Source of the DNA: Limnephilus marmoratus
Lineage: Eukaryota > Arthropoda > Insecta > Trichoptera > Limnephilidae
Direction: 5' to 3'
Length of the DNA: 64,000 nucleotides
Assembly (NCBI GenBank): GCA_917880885.1
Contig: OU862918.1
Coordinates: forward strand, 28,357,988-28,421,987
Positions 29,318 through 40,604 of this stretch are shown here, in pieces. Both the position numbers and the translations under genes were made by a program. How positions within the stretch are numbered: the stretch's first letter is position 1; each line of letters opens with the position of its first letter. The notes below the pieces were generated by a model that saw only the letters and a list, made by a program, of their open reading frames with translations, made no database searches and was not told where the DNA came from.

Positions 29318-29539
29318 TTGGAAGCTTCGGCTCACCGGGCCAGACGGCGCGGCGTCCCCCTACCCTCCCTATCTCCTATCGATCCGCAGCCTCCTCCCCC
29401 TCCCCCACCTGATCCCCCCGCTCCCCTCCCGTCCCCTCCCCATTCCTGCTCGCCGTGCTTCCCGGAGCCGGCAGGACTAGACGCGGAAGTAAGCGAATTA
29501 TTACATAGCCACTCTAAAACTGAACTCGCCCGTTTATAA
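29318..29539 (+). CDS. Doubtful proline-rich frame in a C-rich patch
   Basis: A 73-codon frame starts MEASAHRARRRGVPLP and runs into a poly-proline stretch, then SPCFPEPAGLDAEV. The C-rich core (29390-29450) alone would generate the prolines, so this is weak evidence. The words GGAAGTAAGC at about 29486 resemble a splice donor. It could be a 5' exon of a gene or simply a low-complexity patch. No function is proposed. Confidence 0.15.
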   Translation: MEASAHRARRRGVPLPSLSPIDPQPPPPPPPDPPAPLPSPPHSCSPCFPEPAGLDAEVSELLHSHSKTELARL

Positions 29540-30103
29540 ATAGGTCCAACACATTAATTATTGCTTGCAAAATTATTTTGCATCTATAAAAATAGCCCAG
29601 TACCAGCGAAATTACTTCAATTCCAGTTTTTCTCAAATCCCATGTCAAGAGAGCGAAAACAAACGAAGAAATTATGAACAAGCGGTCCCGTCGAAAAGAG
29701 AGTCTAGAGAAATCTTGCGGAGATAGAGTGATCTAAATTAAATAAGGTGTTCGTGGAGCTCAGAAATCACTTTACTTTTCAGAGAAAAAAACAGTTAATA
29801 TTCAAAATAAATTTCGGTCCCATCAATTGGCTGATTTGTTAGCGTTGCTGAATTCAGTCTCTGGGTAGGTCCTTTTTTTTATTTTAAAAGACATTTAAAA
29901 GTAGGTGTTGAAATATTAGTAATAAAAACTTTTTACGTGTTGATTTTAAATCGACCGTTCTGCATTTCGTATATTTGTTTATCTCCATTTCAATTTCAAA
30001 TGGTGCCCGTTTTTTTTTATTTTGAAGAATTTTTTTTCAAAGAGATGTTTTTTCACGTGTTTATTTGGATTTTCATATTAGCATCTTTTCAAAATTATGA
30101 CAC
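29540..30103. other. No recognisable feature
   Basis: A+T-rich. Part of 29930-30015 resembles 61020-61080 (TTTCCATTTC...CAA.ATGG.G), suggesting diverged copies of one unknown repeat. Confidence 0.35.
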
Positions 30104-30106
30104 TTA

Positions 30107-30480
30107 GGGAACGTACCCATACCACCTGAACCACTTTTTGCAATTTTAAACCTCCCCCCCCCTCCCCCCCGGTGACCACGTGTAGTATATTCCAAGACCC
30201 TCCCCCTCCCCCTACAGTTTTCACGTAGTAAATCATAAATATGGCTTGGAATCATTGCTTGCTAACAAAAAGTTATTTGGATTATATTTGTCTTTATTAA
30301 TACGGCACTTGCTGCGTGACGGCAAGAATGCATGCATACTTACAAGTGGAAAAAATATTAGAAAGTTAATGGAAAAAATATAAAAATATTTCTAGATTGA
30401 CTACTTGATGAAAACCTAAGCCCTCCGCCCCGTTGTGACCAAGCGAAGTATTTTGAAGATCGAAGTATGGGTACGTTCCC
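30107..30480. mobile_element. Harbinger-type MITE, copy 1
   Basis: The ends are GGGAACGTACCCATAC at the left and GTATGGGTACGTTCCC at the right. TTA directly flanks both sides (30104-30106 and 30481-30483), matching the 3-bp TWA duplication of PIF/Harbinger elements. Subterminal C-runs (30150-30172 and 30200-30212) are present. The 374-bp interior has no transposase. A second copy of only 167 bp is at 51572-51738. Confidence 0.85.
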
Positions 30481-30483
30481 TTA

Positions 30484-31186
30484 CCTGCCTGAAGTTTTAA
30501 GAAAAAAATAATTGTTATTGAGATGGTGACGTTTCTTCGGTCAAATTGTAAAATTCATTCATTTAATTTAAAAAGTATTCAAAATAGGTACCTAATCACA
30601 AATATTATTATTTCAGACATTTTGTTTTTGATTTATTAAATAAGAGAAACCACAAACATACTTTTTTGGATGCGAGGTATTCGATGTACCTACGCTACTG
30701 TTCGCAGAACGACTAGAATTTTTAAAGTTAAACACTTCTCAGTTATTTTAAAAACTAGCATGTGCACTGAAAAAGCATGTTTACCAACATCACGGAATTC
30801 GCCCATGCAATCGAACTAACATAGAATTTTGTAAAATCGTGGACAAGGAAATTGACTAGATTTTTCCTGAATTGCATATATGGAATTCGTGGAACCCTTT
30901 TTACATCAGAATTATTTCTCAGAAGATTAAACTATGTCTAAGAATTTGTTTGTGTGGGTACCTAGTGTGCTGGATCTATACATTAAATCGGGGCAATTAA
31001 AGAAAGCTTGTCACCAGATGATATGTTTATGTCTTTAAACAATTTGATTGGAGTCATCAATAACCAAGTTTGGTAGGATGATTAGTTAATGATAAAGTTC
31101 GAAACTTACAGTTGCAGCGTATTGGAACTTCAAACATCGACATCGCTACTCTATATTATAGAGTCTATGAGTCTATATAATACTAG
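30484..31186. other. No recognisable feature
   Basis: A+T-rich, with no repeat partner in the window and no gene-like frame. Confidence 0.35.
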
Positions 31187-31425
31187 CTGGTTCCCGGCAT
31201 GCGTTGTAATGCCATATTTAAAGAAATACATTTTACCTTTCCAGTGCGTCCCCGTTTCCCTCCCGCGTCCCCTTCTTAGCTAGCTTTACAAATTATAGCC
31301 TTTATGTTATTCTGATATATGAGCTATATTATTGTAAAGTTTCATTAAAATCTATTAAGTAGTTTTGGGTGAAAGATTAATAAACACACATATCCATACA
31401 AACTTTCGCCTTTATAATAATAAGT
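31187..31425 (+). mobile_element. FAM-F dispersed element, short copy
   Basis: ACTAGCTGGTTCCCGGCATG, CGTTGTAATGCCATA, GTTTCCCTCCCGCG, ATCTATTAAGTAGTTTTGGG and CATACAAACTTTCGCC, ending AATAATAAGTA. The C-rich block has only two or three units, against many at 20770 and 40140. It is followed directly by FAM-C sequence. Confidence 0.8.
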
Positions 31426-31433
31426 AAGATTGT

Positions 31434-31912
31434 ATTTTTCCTTTGGAGGGGTGCAGACATACGTTCACCGTTTGTCCCATTTTGAAATTTAGGGTGTAAG
31501 AAAGAGAGGCAGCATTATATGTTTAAGAACAAAATCAAAACAATCAGCGCATTGACATTTGACGTTTTTGAATTTTTGGAATACACTCACTATTCAATAT
31601 TAGACTTATCACAATATTCCTGCAGCTCTTTCAAAAAATGAAAATTCGTTCCAAAAAAATGCACGAGGAAAAGAATTTTCATCACAATAACGTTTTTCGT
31701 GAATTTTCCGATATTTTATTTATTTATTTATTTTATTTATTGTTTGTTTGTAAATATTACATAATACAATATAATGAACTTAAATTTAAAAATTTAAATA
31801 GTTATTCTGCTATTCGGGCTGGAGACTAAGCCAACAAACCAAAGATCATAAAAATCGGTACAGCCGTTCTCGAGTTATAAATGGTGTAACTAACCCGACT
31901 TTGTTTTATATA
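31434..31912 (+). mobile_element. FAM-C dispersed element lacking its head
   Basis: Collinear with 6805-7195: TTTTTCCTTTGGAGGGGTGC, ACATACGTTCACCG, GACGTTTTTGAATTTTTGGA, AAAATCGGTACAGCCGTTCT and GAGTTATAAATGGTGTAACT. A (TTTA)n stretch at 31716-31740 is an extra insertion relative to the first copy. Confidence 0.75.
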
Positions 31913-31929
31913 ATTGATAATGTCGCTAG

Positions 31930-33160
31930 TGTCCGGCCGAAACAGGATTTTCTACCAAAACCAAAACCGAAACCGATACCGAATCTTCGGTATCTGTTTC
32001 AGTTTCGGCCGAAACCAAAACTTTTTTAGACATGTTAAAAATCTATTATTTACTGAAAATTGGCTTATTTTGTACACTTATACAGACAGTTAATACGTGT
32101 TAAATGAAATAAAAAAACAATAATTGAAATGTGTGAAAAAAATTATAATTTTTTAAAAATGACGACATTTTACGAAAAAACTTAAAATTGCTGTAAATAT
32201 TTACTGGTTTGAGATTTATTTGCATATGTACATATATTCTAAAAGAGAATTAAATTATTTACAACTTCTTACAAATAAATTTCTTTCTTTGATGAATATT
32301 TTAGACGATATGAAGGAATGTTTGATGAAAAATGTGAGGTAAATGATTTTTTTCGAAAATATCGACATTTGTGGAGCTTGTAACTCAAAAACGGCTGGGA
32401 TTTCCAAAATTACGTATAGAATAAAAGTTGTAGATAATTTTATGAGCTTTTACTTATTTTAAGAAAGTTTTCCTCTGCAACGCACCGTTTTCGAGATATA
32501 AACGGAAACCCGAAAATCGAGACCTTCCCCCCCCTCCCCCCCCTAGCTCACCACCTAGACGTCAGGAATTTTAGTATGTTCACACCCTAAGCACCCTAAA
32601 CAAGTCCTGAAGGAATCGCTTAGGTTCCTGCTCACGCACTCTACAACTCCTTCCTTGACTGGACTATAAAACAAACCCAAATTATAAAAATTAATAAAAT
32701 ATGTTAACTGCTTCTTGGAACAATATTTTATTAATAATCAACACTCACGTTATAAAGGAAGGACCTCATTAATTTTGTATTTTAATTTTAATTGCGTTTA
32801 CAATCACAACATTCTTATTTAATTACACGTGTTTAATAAAATAAAAATCCGTAATTGTAGAGTGTACAAAAATATTTTTTTAATTTTTTGACATTACTGC
32901 CATAAAACAAACAAACATTAAATAAACTACTTAACCAAACACTTATCTAATCACTATGCGCGATAGAAATAATACATAAACTCGATAATGGCGGGTGACA
33001 CTCGAGCCACGAATTCAGTCGCTGTCAGCCGAACGTCTCGCGATATATCACGAACGCAGAATTTCGGCATAGTAATCGGTAAACAGTAATGATGCCGAAA
33101 CTAGATTTATTTGCCGAAACTTGCCGAAACCGAAATCGAACCTTCGGTTGGTCAGTTGAC
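31930..33160. mobile_element. Non-autonomous TIR element rich in CGAAACCG words (hAT-like)
   Basis: The left end carries AGTGTCCGGCCGAAAC followed by repeated ACCGAAACCGATACCG. The right end has inverted and direct TTGCCGAAAC and ACCGAAATCGAACC words and stops near CGGTTGGTCAGTTG. No transposase is present, and no clean target duplication was found. An unrelated block at 32355-32560 contains TTTTCGAGATATAAACGG and two C-runs, perhaps a nested element. Confidence 0.5.
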
Positions 33161-33216
33161 GGCATTGATGACTTCTCGAAGTTCTCGACAAGCGCTTTCA
33201 GTGAAATGGTGGAAGG

Positions 33217-33572
33217 TTGTGTGGAGTAAATGTCAAAAAATATATATATTTATTCATATTTCAAAGCTCATGTTGGAAATGTCGTGAGATGAGAACATGG
33301 ACCAAGAAATTCTATACAGGAAAAGCTTTTTGTAATTCTCGTGACCTCACTTCTCAAGAGATGTTTTTGTTACTTCAGAAACAAAATCATCCCTTTACTG
33401 TCAAGAGATTTATTAAATATTTTTAAATGTACGTGAATGGTTTATTTAATGCATTATGGTTTATTTAATGGTTTATTTAATGCCGCCTGAAACAACACAA
33501 TGACAACACGTCTGTTTGGCTCGTACGTTTTTCTTGATTTGTTAGTGGTTAGTATATGAATTATGCAGGGTA
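33217..33572. other. No recognisable feature
   Basis: A 69-codon frame (33217-33426) has no family features. GTGTGGAGTAAATGTCAAAAAA at 33219 (quoted in part) resembles the last 20 bp of SINE-A, but nothing upstream supports it. Confidence 0.3.
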
Positions 33573-33735
33573 CTGAACAAATGTAACCTAATTTTTTTTA
33601 AAGCTTATATTTGATGTAACCTATATTTTGTTTTTAACATACCCATGAAATGTATATTCCTCCTGTCCTAAAATGAGTTCTGTAACTCATCGGGATTGCT
33701 CAAGCAAGAAATAAAAACACTAAAATAAAAAACAA
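33573..33735 (+). mobile_element. LINE 3' UTR fragment related to 6350-6420
   Basis: AAATGTAACCTAATTTTTTT, TTATATTTGATGTAACCTAT and ATTTTGTTTTTAACA repeat the words of the 3' UTR of the LINE at 5519-6521. It then ends in AAGAAATAAAAACACTAAAA. No coding part is present. Confidence 0.6.
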
Positions 33736-34390
33736 AAAAAATTCTTCTGCTAGCCCAGCTAGTCCTCCATCATCGCAAGGTAACGTTTTCTTCATTTAAT
33801 AATGGTGGTAGGAATTTTTCAAATATTGTTAGATTGTTCATAACCCAAGAATATGTATTTTTTAACAACTGAGCTAAGTATGTCGCCACAGAGTTAGGTA
33901 GGTATGCTCTCGTTCATTATTTCTCGTTCTTAAAACACTCGTGAAAAATTATTTTATCGTGTTCACTGTTTGCGAGCATAATAAATAATCCCGTACACCA
34001 CTTTTTAGTACAAGGCTCGTTATAAAATCCGCTTCAAAAGCTTCCAGAACCAGAGGCAATGGGAAAACATTATAATTCAAGTTTTTAAGACCTACTTTAG
34101 TTAATTAAGTTATTAATTTTAAGCAGCATGTAAACCACTGGTAGAATTAGAATTATTCCATAGCTATTTGAGCACCTCGACAAGAATTATACAATATCAT
34201 AAAAATTAGGTAGTCCTGTGAAAAAAATATTGTGATAAATTTTAAAAATTTAGTTCTTCAATAATCACAAACCTACCTTTAATTTCGTGAAAAAAAATCA
34301 CTTTGTATATCCCTCTACTTAATCAAAACAATCGACATGTTTTCAAATTGTTTGAACGGCAGTTAATCAGCTATTAATAAAGAGTCAAAT
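33736..34390. other. No recognisable feature
   Basis: A+T-rich, with no repeat partner in the window and no gene-like frame. Confidence 0.35.
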
Positions 34391-34395
34391 TTTTT

Positions 34396-34633
34396 TTACA
34401 ATAGCTCCACACTGGAGGTCCCGAGGAAAAATTCTTGTGGATGCTGGGTAGAGGGTCTTTTCAGAAAGGAAGGAAAGGAAAAGGTATGAGGGATGGGTAG
34501 AAATCTTGGGGTAAATGTGTCCAGGGGTGACGGACATATGAATTCATCCCTTCCTCTGTGGTGCAATGCAATGGGTCGAGAGAGTCCGGCTGGAGAGATC
34601 TAGGTTAGGTCTCCCTCAATCAATATCCCAATG
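34396..34633 (-). mobile_element. SINE-A, 3' part of a copy split by MITE-G
   Basis: On the minus strand this is the long-form 3' half: GAGGGAGACCT, the TCTCTCGACCCATTGCATTG block, CATACCTTTTCC and the 3' stem with a partly deleted inner hairpin. It stops at 34633 in TCCCAATG, which is repeated at 35476-35483 across MITE-G. Confidence 0.85.
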
Positions 34634-35475
34634 GACTCCAGATACTAAATATATCTGTATATCGGACGAATATCTACAGCTCATATGTTGGACTAATATC
34701 TATGTACTTCAGAGTGAGGACTAATATCTACAGAGCTCAGGTCGGACGAATATCTATGACGGTCCCAGTGGTGACTAATATCTATGGAGCGTAAGTTGGA
34801 CTAATATCTACAGAGGGCAGCTGAGCAAGAAGTTGTACGGAAAAGCATAAATTACTTCAATTACGTAATTACTAATTACGTAAAGGCTTAAACGTTTAAA
34901 GTACGTACATGAAGTTTTTGTATAATATTACGTATTTTGCTGTTTACGAGGACAATAATTTATTGAACGAACTTGGAGGTCATAATACAAAGATATTTAT
35001 TTATTTATTTATTTCGAAATACACGGCACCACAACCTAACCTAACCTAACCTAAGCTAACTGACATAGAAATGGTCATGGTAACAGACTGAATAATTTAG
35101 AAGCACTCCAAATAAAGAAAGCCGTTAAAACAAAAACCCAAATCCTTAATAATCAGCTAAATGTGTCCAATAGTCCGATATTAGGGATTTTTACATACAT
35201 ACACACATAAATTAAGTTTTTTAAACTGCGTACGCAATATTACGTTATTCTAATATGCTATTCATAATCGCTAATCCAACCTCTGCCATTGCTGTAGATA
35301 TTCGTCCACACTTTGGTTCTCATAGATATTAATCAGCAGTTTGAGCTGTAGATATTCGTCCGCACTTTGGTTCTCATAGATATTAGTCAACAGTTTGAGC
35401 TGTAGATATTCGTTCTCGCTTTGGTTCTCGTAGTTTCAGTTTTTGGAATTCCTGTGGATATTAGTAGACGCCTCC
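34634..35475 (-). mobile_element. MITE-G copy 2, enlarged core, with target-site duplication
   Basis: In minus orientation it begins GGAGGCGTCTACTAATATCC (35475 downward) and ends CAGATACT..GGAGTC at 34634. Mirrored ACTAATATCTA/ACGAATATCTA motifs occupy both ends. TCCCAATG occurs on both sides (34626-34633 and 35476-35483), giving a 7-8-bp duplication, since one base is shared with the element end. The core is about 300 bp longer than in copies 1 and 3 and contains AACCTAACCTAACCTAACC (about 35034) and a (TTTA)n run, so something is inserted there. This copy splits a SINE-A. Confidence 0.9.
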
Positions 35476-35620
35476 TCCCAATGTTGGCAAACGCAAGACA
35501 TAGACAAACCTCACCCCATGAACCCGGGTCTGCCAAGACACCAAACGTAACGAACCACTTGGGGCGGCCGGGCAGGGGTGTTGGTTAACCAATAAATGAT
35601 TCCAGGTACGGCGGTACAAA
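35476..35620 (-). mobile_element. SINE-A, 5' part of the copy split by MITE-G
   Basis: On the minus strand it holds TTGTACCGCCGTACC, GGAATCATTTATTGG, AACCAACACCCCTGCC, CCCCAAGTGGTTCGTTACG and GGGGTGAGGTTTGTCTA. It resumes the SINE interrupted at 34633, with some of the long-form block missing. Confidence 0.85.
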
Positions 35621-35684
35621 TTCCTGACTAAATGCTGATAAGGCGACTAAAAATTACTGTAATTGGAATAATGTCATGTTGTAC

Positions 35685-35900
35685 AATAATTATTACTTGC
35701 ATACTGCTTACTAACCCTGTATGCATGGACATTGGAGGGTCTAGAGTCGTTCAAATAAACGTAGCTTCGTTCAATAAAATATAGAGTCTTGTCGTGTGCG
35801 GTGAAGGAGTAAACCATATGTTTTCTTATAACGCCGTTGGGAATGTGGTGGGGTCCTCTCTAATGAACAATAATTAAAAAAATAAATTAAATAAAATAGC
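35685..35900 (+). mobile_element. LINE 3' UTR fragment, partner of 41990-42262
   Basis: ACTTGCATACTGCTTACTAA, GTATGCATGGACATTGGAGG, TAGAGTCGTT, ATAGAGTCTTG and a GG.GAATG.GGTGGGGTCCTC block match the 3' UTR after the ORF at 41381-41623. It ends in A-rich AATAAATTAAATAAAATA. Confidence 0.75.
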
Positions 35901-36500
35901 ATTCGGAAAAGTTACCCAAACCTCTCAAAGAGAGGTCGCTCTATTGATATTCGTGTATAAATAGGTCGTCCAACTTCTCTGATCTGGACCGGCTGAACTT
36001 AGCGTAATTCACTATTCAACACTTTGAGAGCGATTCAGCAGAAGTTGACGGTGAGATATTTCACCACAGAAGCGGCCAATGGCTTTATGCTCCACAGATT
36101 TTCAATGGAATCTATGCCTAATTACGTACGAAACTTGCTAAATTAGGTGAATTAATAATTATTTACAAAGCAATAAGTTTCTTACTTAACTTATGTAATA
36201 TTTGATATTATGCCTTGTTGACGTATTCTTCACGTTCGTATACTTTTTTTAATCTCACGTTTTATTAACCTCCAAATTAATGCCAATTTTTGAAAACTAA
36301 CTAATAGATTTAAAAAAATTTTGGTACATTTTTCGAAATCACTGGACATTATTAATACAAATAATTTTTAGAAGAAAACCCTCGCATTCACGTTAATTAC
36401 TGTAAAAGATAATTTTTTGCATTCGAGACAAAGGTGCATCTAAAGATTTTTTCTAAAATATATTTGTATTAACCGCGTCCCGTGATTTCGAAAGTTTTAT
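35901..36500. other. No recognisable feature
   Basis: The only structure is a small palindrome AACCTCTCAAAGAGAGGTC at about 35918. No gene. Confidence 0.4.
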
Positions 36501-36504
36501 CAAT

Positions 36505-36589
36505 TTATTTATGTGAATACCGCATAAGAGTCCCAACCGTTCCCGTCTGTAGCCAGTGTGACTATGGCATTCCCATTCCTAATACCTTT
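36505..36589 (-). repeat. SINE-B 3'-end fragment
   Basis: TTATGTGAATACCGCATAAG, AGTCCCAACCGTTCCCGTCT and GTGACTATGGCATTCCCATT match the SINE-B tail in reverse. It is interrupted by the MITE at 36590. Confidence 0.75.
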
Positions 36590-36853
36590 GGGGCCATTCA
36601 TTTTTAACGTAAGACGAATTTTGCTAGCTTTCGACCCCCTTCCCCCTTATTATAAGAAAAAATAAGAATGGGCCGACACACTTTCTCCCTGTTTAATATT
36701 TATTATGTAAGAATCTAGAGGAAAAAAATGAATACACGTTTGGTTTGTTTTAATGTTAGAACTATCAAGACTCCCTCCGACCCCCTTGTAAGAAAAAATA
36801 AGACATGGTCGACCCCCCCCCCTAAATCGTCTTACGAAATAAATGAATGGCCC
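36590..36853. mobile_element. C-rich MITE with GGGCCATTCATTT terminal inverted repeats
   Basis: Left GGGGCCATTCATTTTTAACG then TAAGACGA. Right is the inverted counterpart TCGTCTTACG then AAATAAATGAATGGCCC. Subterminal C-runs (CGACCCCCTTCCCCC; C10 at 36810) lie beside AAGAAAAAATAAGA words in both arms. No ORF. It resembles the 3320-3573 element in design but has different ends. Confidence 0.8.
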
Positions 36854-37149
36854 TTTTACAGTTAAAAAAAAAAACAAATAATAGGTACAGTTTTGGAGAA
36901 TAAAAATGGGAAATACAAAATCTCGATTTTGATGATTTTGTTTAGGTATTATCAGTCTGAATGCAGTTGAGTAAAATACCTATTGATAAAATTTCTCAGC
37001 GATCGGGTTTCGAAAGAAGAGAAAAGAGAAAATATAGTATCACTATCTGCTTAGAAAGAGTGGCAAAAATCAACATTTCTATCAATTAAAAAAAAGAAAA
37101 AGTATAGTATCTACCTATATGGTAAATTTTAACACATAAAGCACTTTAC

Positions 37150-37870
37150 ATTAGCAGATTATATTATACATTTACAATAAGATTAGTGAACGTGTTAAAC
37201 GGCTGAGTGTGATAGTGGGTAGGCTGTACAAACTGAAATGTTTCGTTCCGGTGATAATTTTAAAAATCATTTACTTATCACTCGCAGAATCAACTTTACG
37301 GTATGGATTAACAACTTGGGGATACTCTTGCAAGACTAATTTGAGCTACCTATAATCAATACAAAATTCCATGGTTAAGTTATTAGTTCAAAAACATATT
37401 TTTTCACAGAGACGAAACTGGACGAAACATATTGTTGTATGGGAATTTAACAATATTACCGGTGCAGGCCTTATTATGGTACAAACAATTGATTCAGCAT
37501 ATGTCTGAGTCTATTTATAAGAGGAAAGTAGAACATGATTATAATACAAGGTTCACAAAGAATGAAGGAATGCTTGTTCCAAAATATAATAATAACTACG
37601 GACGGCGAACCCTGGAATATAACGTGCCAAAAATATTTAACATGTTACCAATTAATATAAAAAAATGCGATTCTACGAACAGATTCAGATATATACTGAA
37701 ATAATGGCTGCTAAATAGTTTATATTAATTCATACGTGTTAATTTTGATAATCTGTATAGTTATAGTAATAATATTATGTATGTATGTTTAAATTGTAAC
37801 TGAACATTAACATCCTGTTGACAAATTGCTTTATTGCGGTTTACCGGGATTGTACCTTGAAAACCAATAA
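37150..37870 (+). pseudogene. LINE RT C-terminal fragment with a frameshift
   Basis: Around 37180-37360 the plus strand encodes RVKRLSVIVGRLYKLKCFVP, then SLAESTLRYGLTTWGYSCKT. This is the thumb region (L.Y....WG) of Jockey/RTE-like RT. A disrupted stretch follows, and the frame at 37432-37704 continues with HDYNTRFTKNEGMLVP, GRRTLEYNVPKIFNMLPINI and FRYILK, the usual C-terminal end. The catalytic box is missing and at least one frameshift or stop lies near 37350-37430. The 3' UTR ends in AATAAAAAAAAAAC at about 37865. Confidence 0.75.
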
Positions 37871-38383
37871 AAAAAAAACAAAAGTTAGAAATTTCTGATT
37901 TAAATTTAAGCGTGGAATAAATGAAAATATATACGGAACTGAATTAATGTCCAAACATAAATGTAGCCTTTGGACTGAGGAATGAATGACACAGTTTGCT
38001 TTCGGAGAATAAACAACGAACAACTCTGGAAGTCTCGTGCTACGCGATACGGTACTCGAAACGTGTTTTTATAAATACGATTGGTGGCCCAATGGTCGAA
38101 AATCGACCATAAGTAATTTAAATTATATAGTGTGTGAAATGTTTTTTTTTATTGATTTTTTATGCTTAATTTAAAAAAATATTAGCATTCTGCACTCCTT
38201 CTCTACATAAACTAGTGTGCGAAATTTCATACTTCTCCGTCCGCGCAATTTTAAGAGTAAAAGGGATACACATGCACTTGCTTCACGTATTAATAATATA
38301 CCGATTGGCATATTTTTCTTCATGCAAGTGGGACCATGGAAATCTTATTCGTAGTTATTATACTGAAAAAAAAATGGATGGGA
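37871..38383. other. No recognisable feature
   Basis: Short frames only (60-65 codons), without motifs. Confidence 0.35.
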
Positions 38384-38500
38384 AGGGGGTAGAGGTGGAA
38401 GAGATAGTTTGAAAAGTACCTGCATATCCAGATCTAGTCACCAAACACTAATTAAACCATTAAGACCCCACATTCCGAATTTCCCATCCCTTGAAAACTT
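38384..38500 (-). repeat. SINE-B fragment
   Basis: CCAGATCTAGTCACCAAACA followed by TTAAACCATTAAGACCCCAC is the mid-section of SINE-B reversed. The 3' block is reduced to GGGGTAGAGGTGGAAGAGAT. Confidence 0.6.
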
Positions 38501-38649
38501 AAGCTCCAAAAAATTATATGTTTTAATTAATTGTTTATTTTTAAAAATATATAAAAAAAACATACCTCATTCTGTTAATTAATATGTTGAAGGTATAAGA
38601 AAATTTACAGTGTTTCTTTATGTCACTTGAGGTAATTATATCGATCGTA

Positions 38650-39600
38650 CAGTTGATTTTATTTTTTTTATTATTTTTTTTTCATTATTTTTTTATTTAT
38701 TTTTACATACAAACAAAATTAACCTCACTAGGACTAGGCCTGTGTTGAGATTAACTTTTATAAATTTGAGTGATTTTACACACACAAAATACTAAAATAC
38801 ACTACATTTAAAACACTAAAATATTATAATAAAGTAAGAAATAAAAATATCATATTAGTGACCAGATGGGTAATTTAAGTACGATTTGTAACAATATAGA
38901 CCATAAATAAATCTTTAATTACTATACCCACCACGAAACAAAGCTAGTTCAAAACATTTAGGGTGACACTCCAATTTTGGCAAATGGAACTCAAATAAAA
39001 TCTATTTATTTAAAAAAAAGTTATTATTCAAAAAACAAATATTATTAAAAAACAAATCTTATTATTTAAAAATTGAAATGTTATTATTTAAAAAAGGACA
39101 AGGATGAAAAAATAGTATGCCAATCCTCTGTTAACACAGATATCTTAACATTCTTTTTAAATTTAGCTAATGAATTGTAAGATTTAATGTAGTCTGGCAG
39201 AATATTAAACATAATTGGAGCTTGGTATAAATAGTTTCTTTGGCCAAAAGATGTTTTAGTATGTATTGCCATAAAGTTCATTGTTGAGCCAATTCTAGTG
39301 GTATGGATTTGTTGGGTTCTTTCTGCAGATTTAGTATTGATAAAAAATCTACAAATTATTTTAGTAATGTACAGCTGTTTTATACACATAACATTAGATT
39401 CCTTGTAAAGTAGTTTAGATGGATAACGAAATTTTTTTTTGTATTTGACTTTAAGAATTAATTTGTGAGCAATATTTAGTGGTTCTACATTGGACTTTAG
39501 ACAGGATCCCCAGCAAACTATATTGCAAGAAAGTCGAGATTGGACTAAGGCATAATAGACAGATTTTAATTTCTCTTTATTCAATATATGACGAAGTTCT
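38650..39600 (-). pseudogene. LINE RT C-terminal fragment with 3' UTR and poly(A)
   Basis: The minus frame 39084-39584 encodes 166 residues: NKEKLKSVYYALVQSRLSCN, IVCWGSCLKSNVEPLNIAHK, KVKYKKKFRYPSKLLY, GQRNYLYQAPIMFNILP and FKKNVKISVL. This is the Y..L..S.L......WG....N...L...K.....R....PT.LL region followed by the C-terminal N.LP...F of Jockey/RTE-like LINEs. It is open to its natural stop, but the RT core is missing. The 3' UTR reaches a long T-rich run at 38655-38705, the reversed poly(A). Upstream, AAAAAAGAACGA repeats (39603-39650) mark the truncation point. Confidence 0.8.
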
Positions 39601-40049
39601 TTAAAAAAAAGAACGATTAAAAAAAAGAACGAACAAAAAAAGAACTAACGAAAAGACGAAGATAAAAGTTGATTGGTCAGACAACTCCGAAAAATCGAAA
39701 GTTGAATTCAGAATGCAATTAAACTCTATCTGGTGCAATACACGGATTACTCATAAACACCATCAAAACAATTAAAATGCTGAAAAACATGTTGTGAATT
39801 AAACAAAATGTTGAAGCTCTCTGGGTCACCAGAGGTTTCAAAATGTCATACTAACACACCGGACCGTTGTGCCTCCCAGTGGTATTTTACAGCATGTTTA
39901 ATGTGTAAAACACAGATTATTGACATTCGAATATTACTTTCCGCAGTACCTCAACACTTAGTATTTGGAGATGCCTGACTAATCAACTGGACGATCGATA
40001 TGTTTAGAGATTTTGGCCTTATTTTAAATAAGTCATGATTTATTAAATA
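39601..40049. other. Short AAAAAAGAACGA-type repeat, then unassigned DNA
   Basis: Four or so diverged AAAAAAGAACGA units lie at 39603-39652. The rest has no recognisable feature. Confidence 0.5.
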
Positions 40050-40527
40050 CTAGCTGGTACCCGGCATGCATTGCTTTGCCATTTAATAAAGATTTTTGTT
40101 CTCCCTGCGTGTCCTTTCCTATTAATCCCGTTCCCCTTCCACCTCCCCTTCCCTTCTCGCGTTCCCACTCCGCCTCCTCCACCTTCCCTTTCCCCACTCC
40201 ACTCCCCCCCTTCCCCCGTCCCGCGAACCCCCCTTTCAAGTTCCCCTCCCCCCCTCCCAGGTTACCCTCCTCCCTACCCGAGTTCCCCTTCCCCCCCCTC
40301 CCGCATTCCATACATTCAGTCCCGGTACATTCAGTTTTCAAACAGCTCGCGTGCTACCTATTGCAATTTTTTATACAAATTTTATAATGCCAGAGCTCAC
40401 CAGTAGTTTAATACAAACCTTGTCCTGACAATAACTAACATAAAAAATAATTATCAAATTTGGTGCAATCGTTCGGAAGTTTTGCGCATACATTTCGGCG
40501 ATTCATTTTTTATTTATATAGATAGAT
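40050..40527 (+). mobile_element. FAM-F dispersed element, long C-rich block
   Basis: Head ACTAGCTGGTACCCGGCATG then CATTGCTTTGCCATTTAATA. A 190-bp C-rich block of CCCCTTCC/CCGCGTTCCC-like units follows at 40125-40310, then CATACATTCAGTCCCGGTAC, GTGCAATCGTTCGGAAGTTT and TTATTTATATAGATAG. The length of the C-rich block differs between all three copies, so it behaves as a variable tandem block. Proline-rich and glycine-rich frames in it are artefacts. Confidence 0.8.
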
Positions 40528-40604
40528 TTCCGTTCACGCCAATTCATTATAATCGTTTATTGAAGTGAAAAATTCTTTAGCACCGTTGTGATATCGATCT
40601 TTCA

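Noticed and set aside
40033..40406. Glycine-rich (minus) and proline-rich (plus) frames
   Set aside because: Low-complexity C-rich block of FAM-F; frames open in several registers without conserved content.
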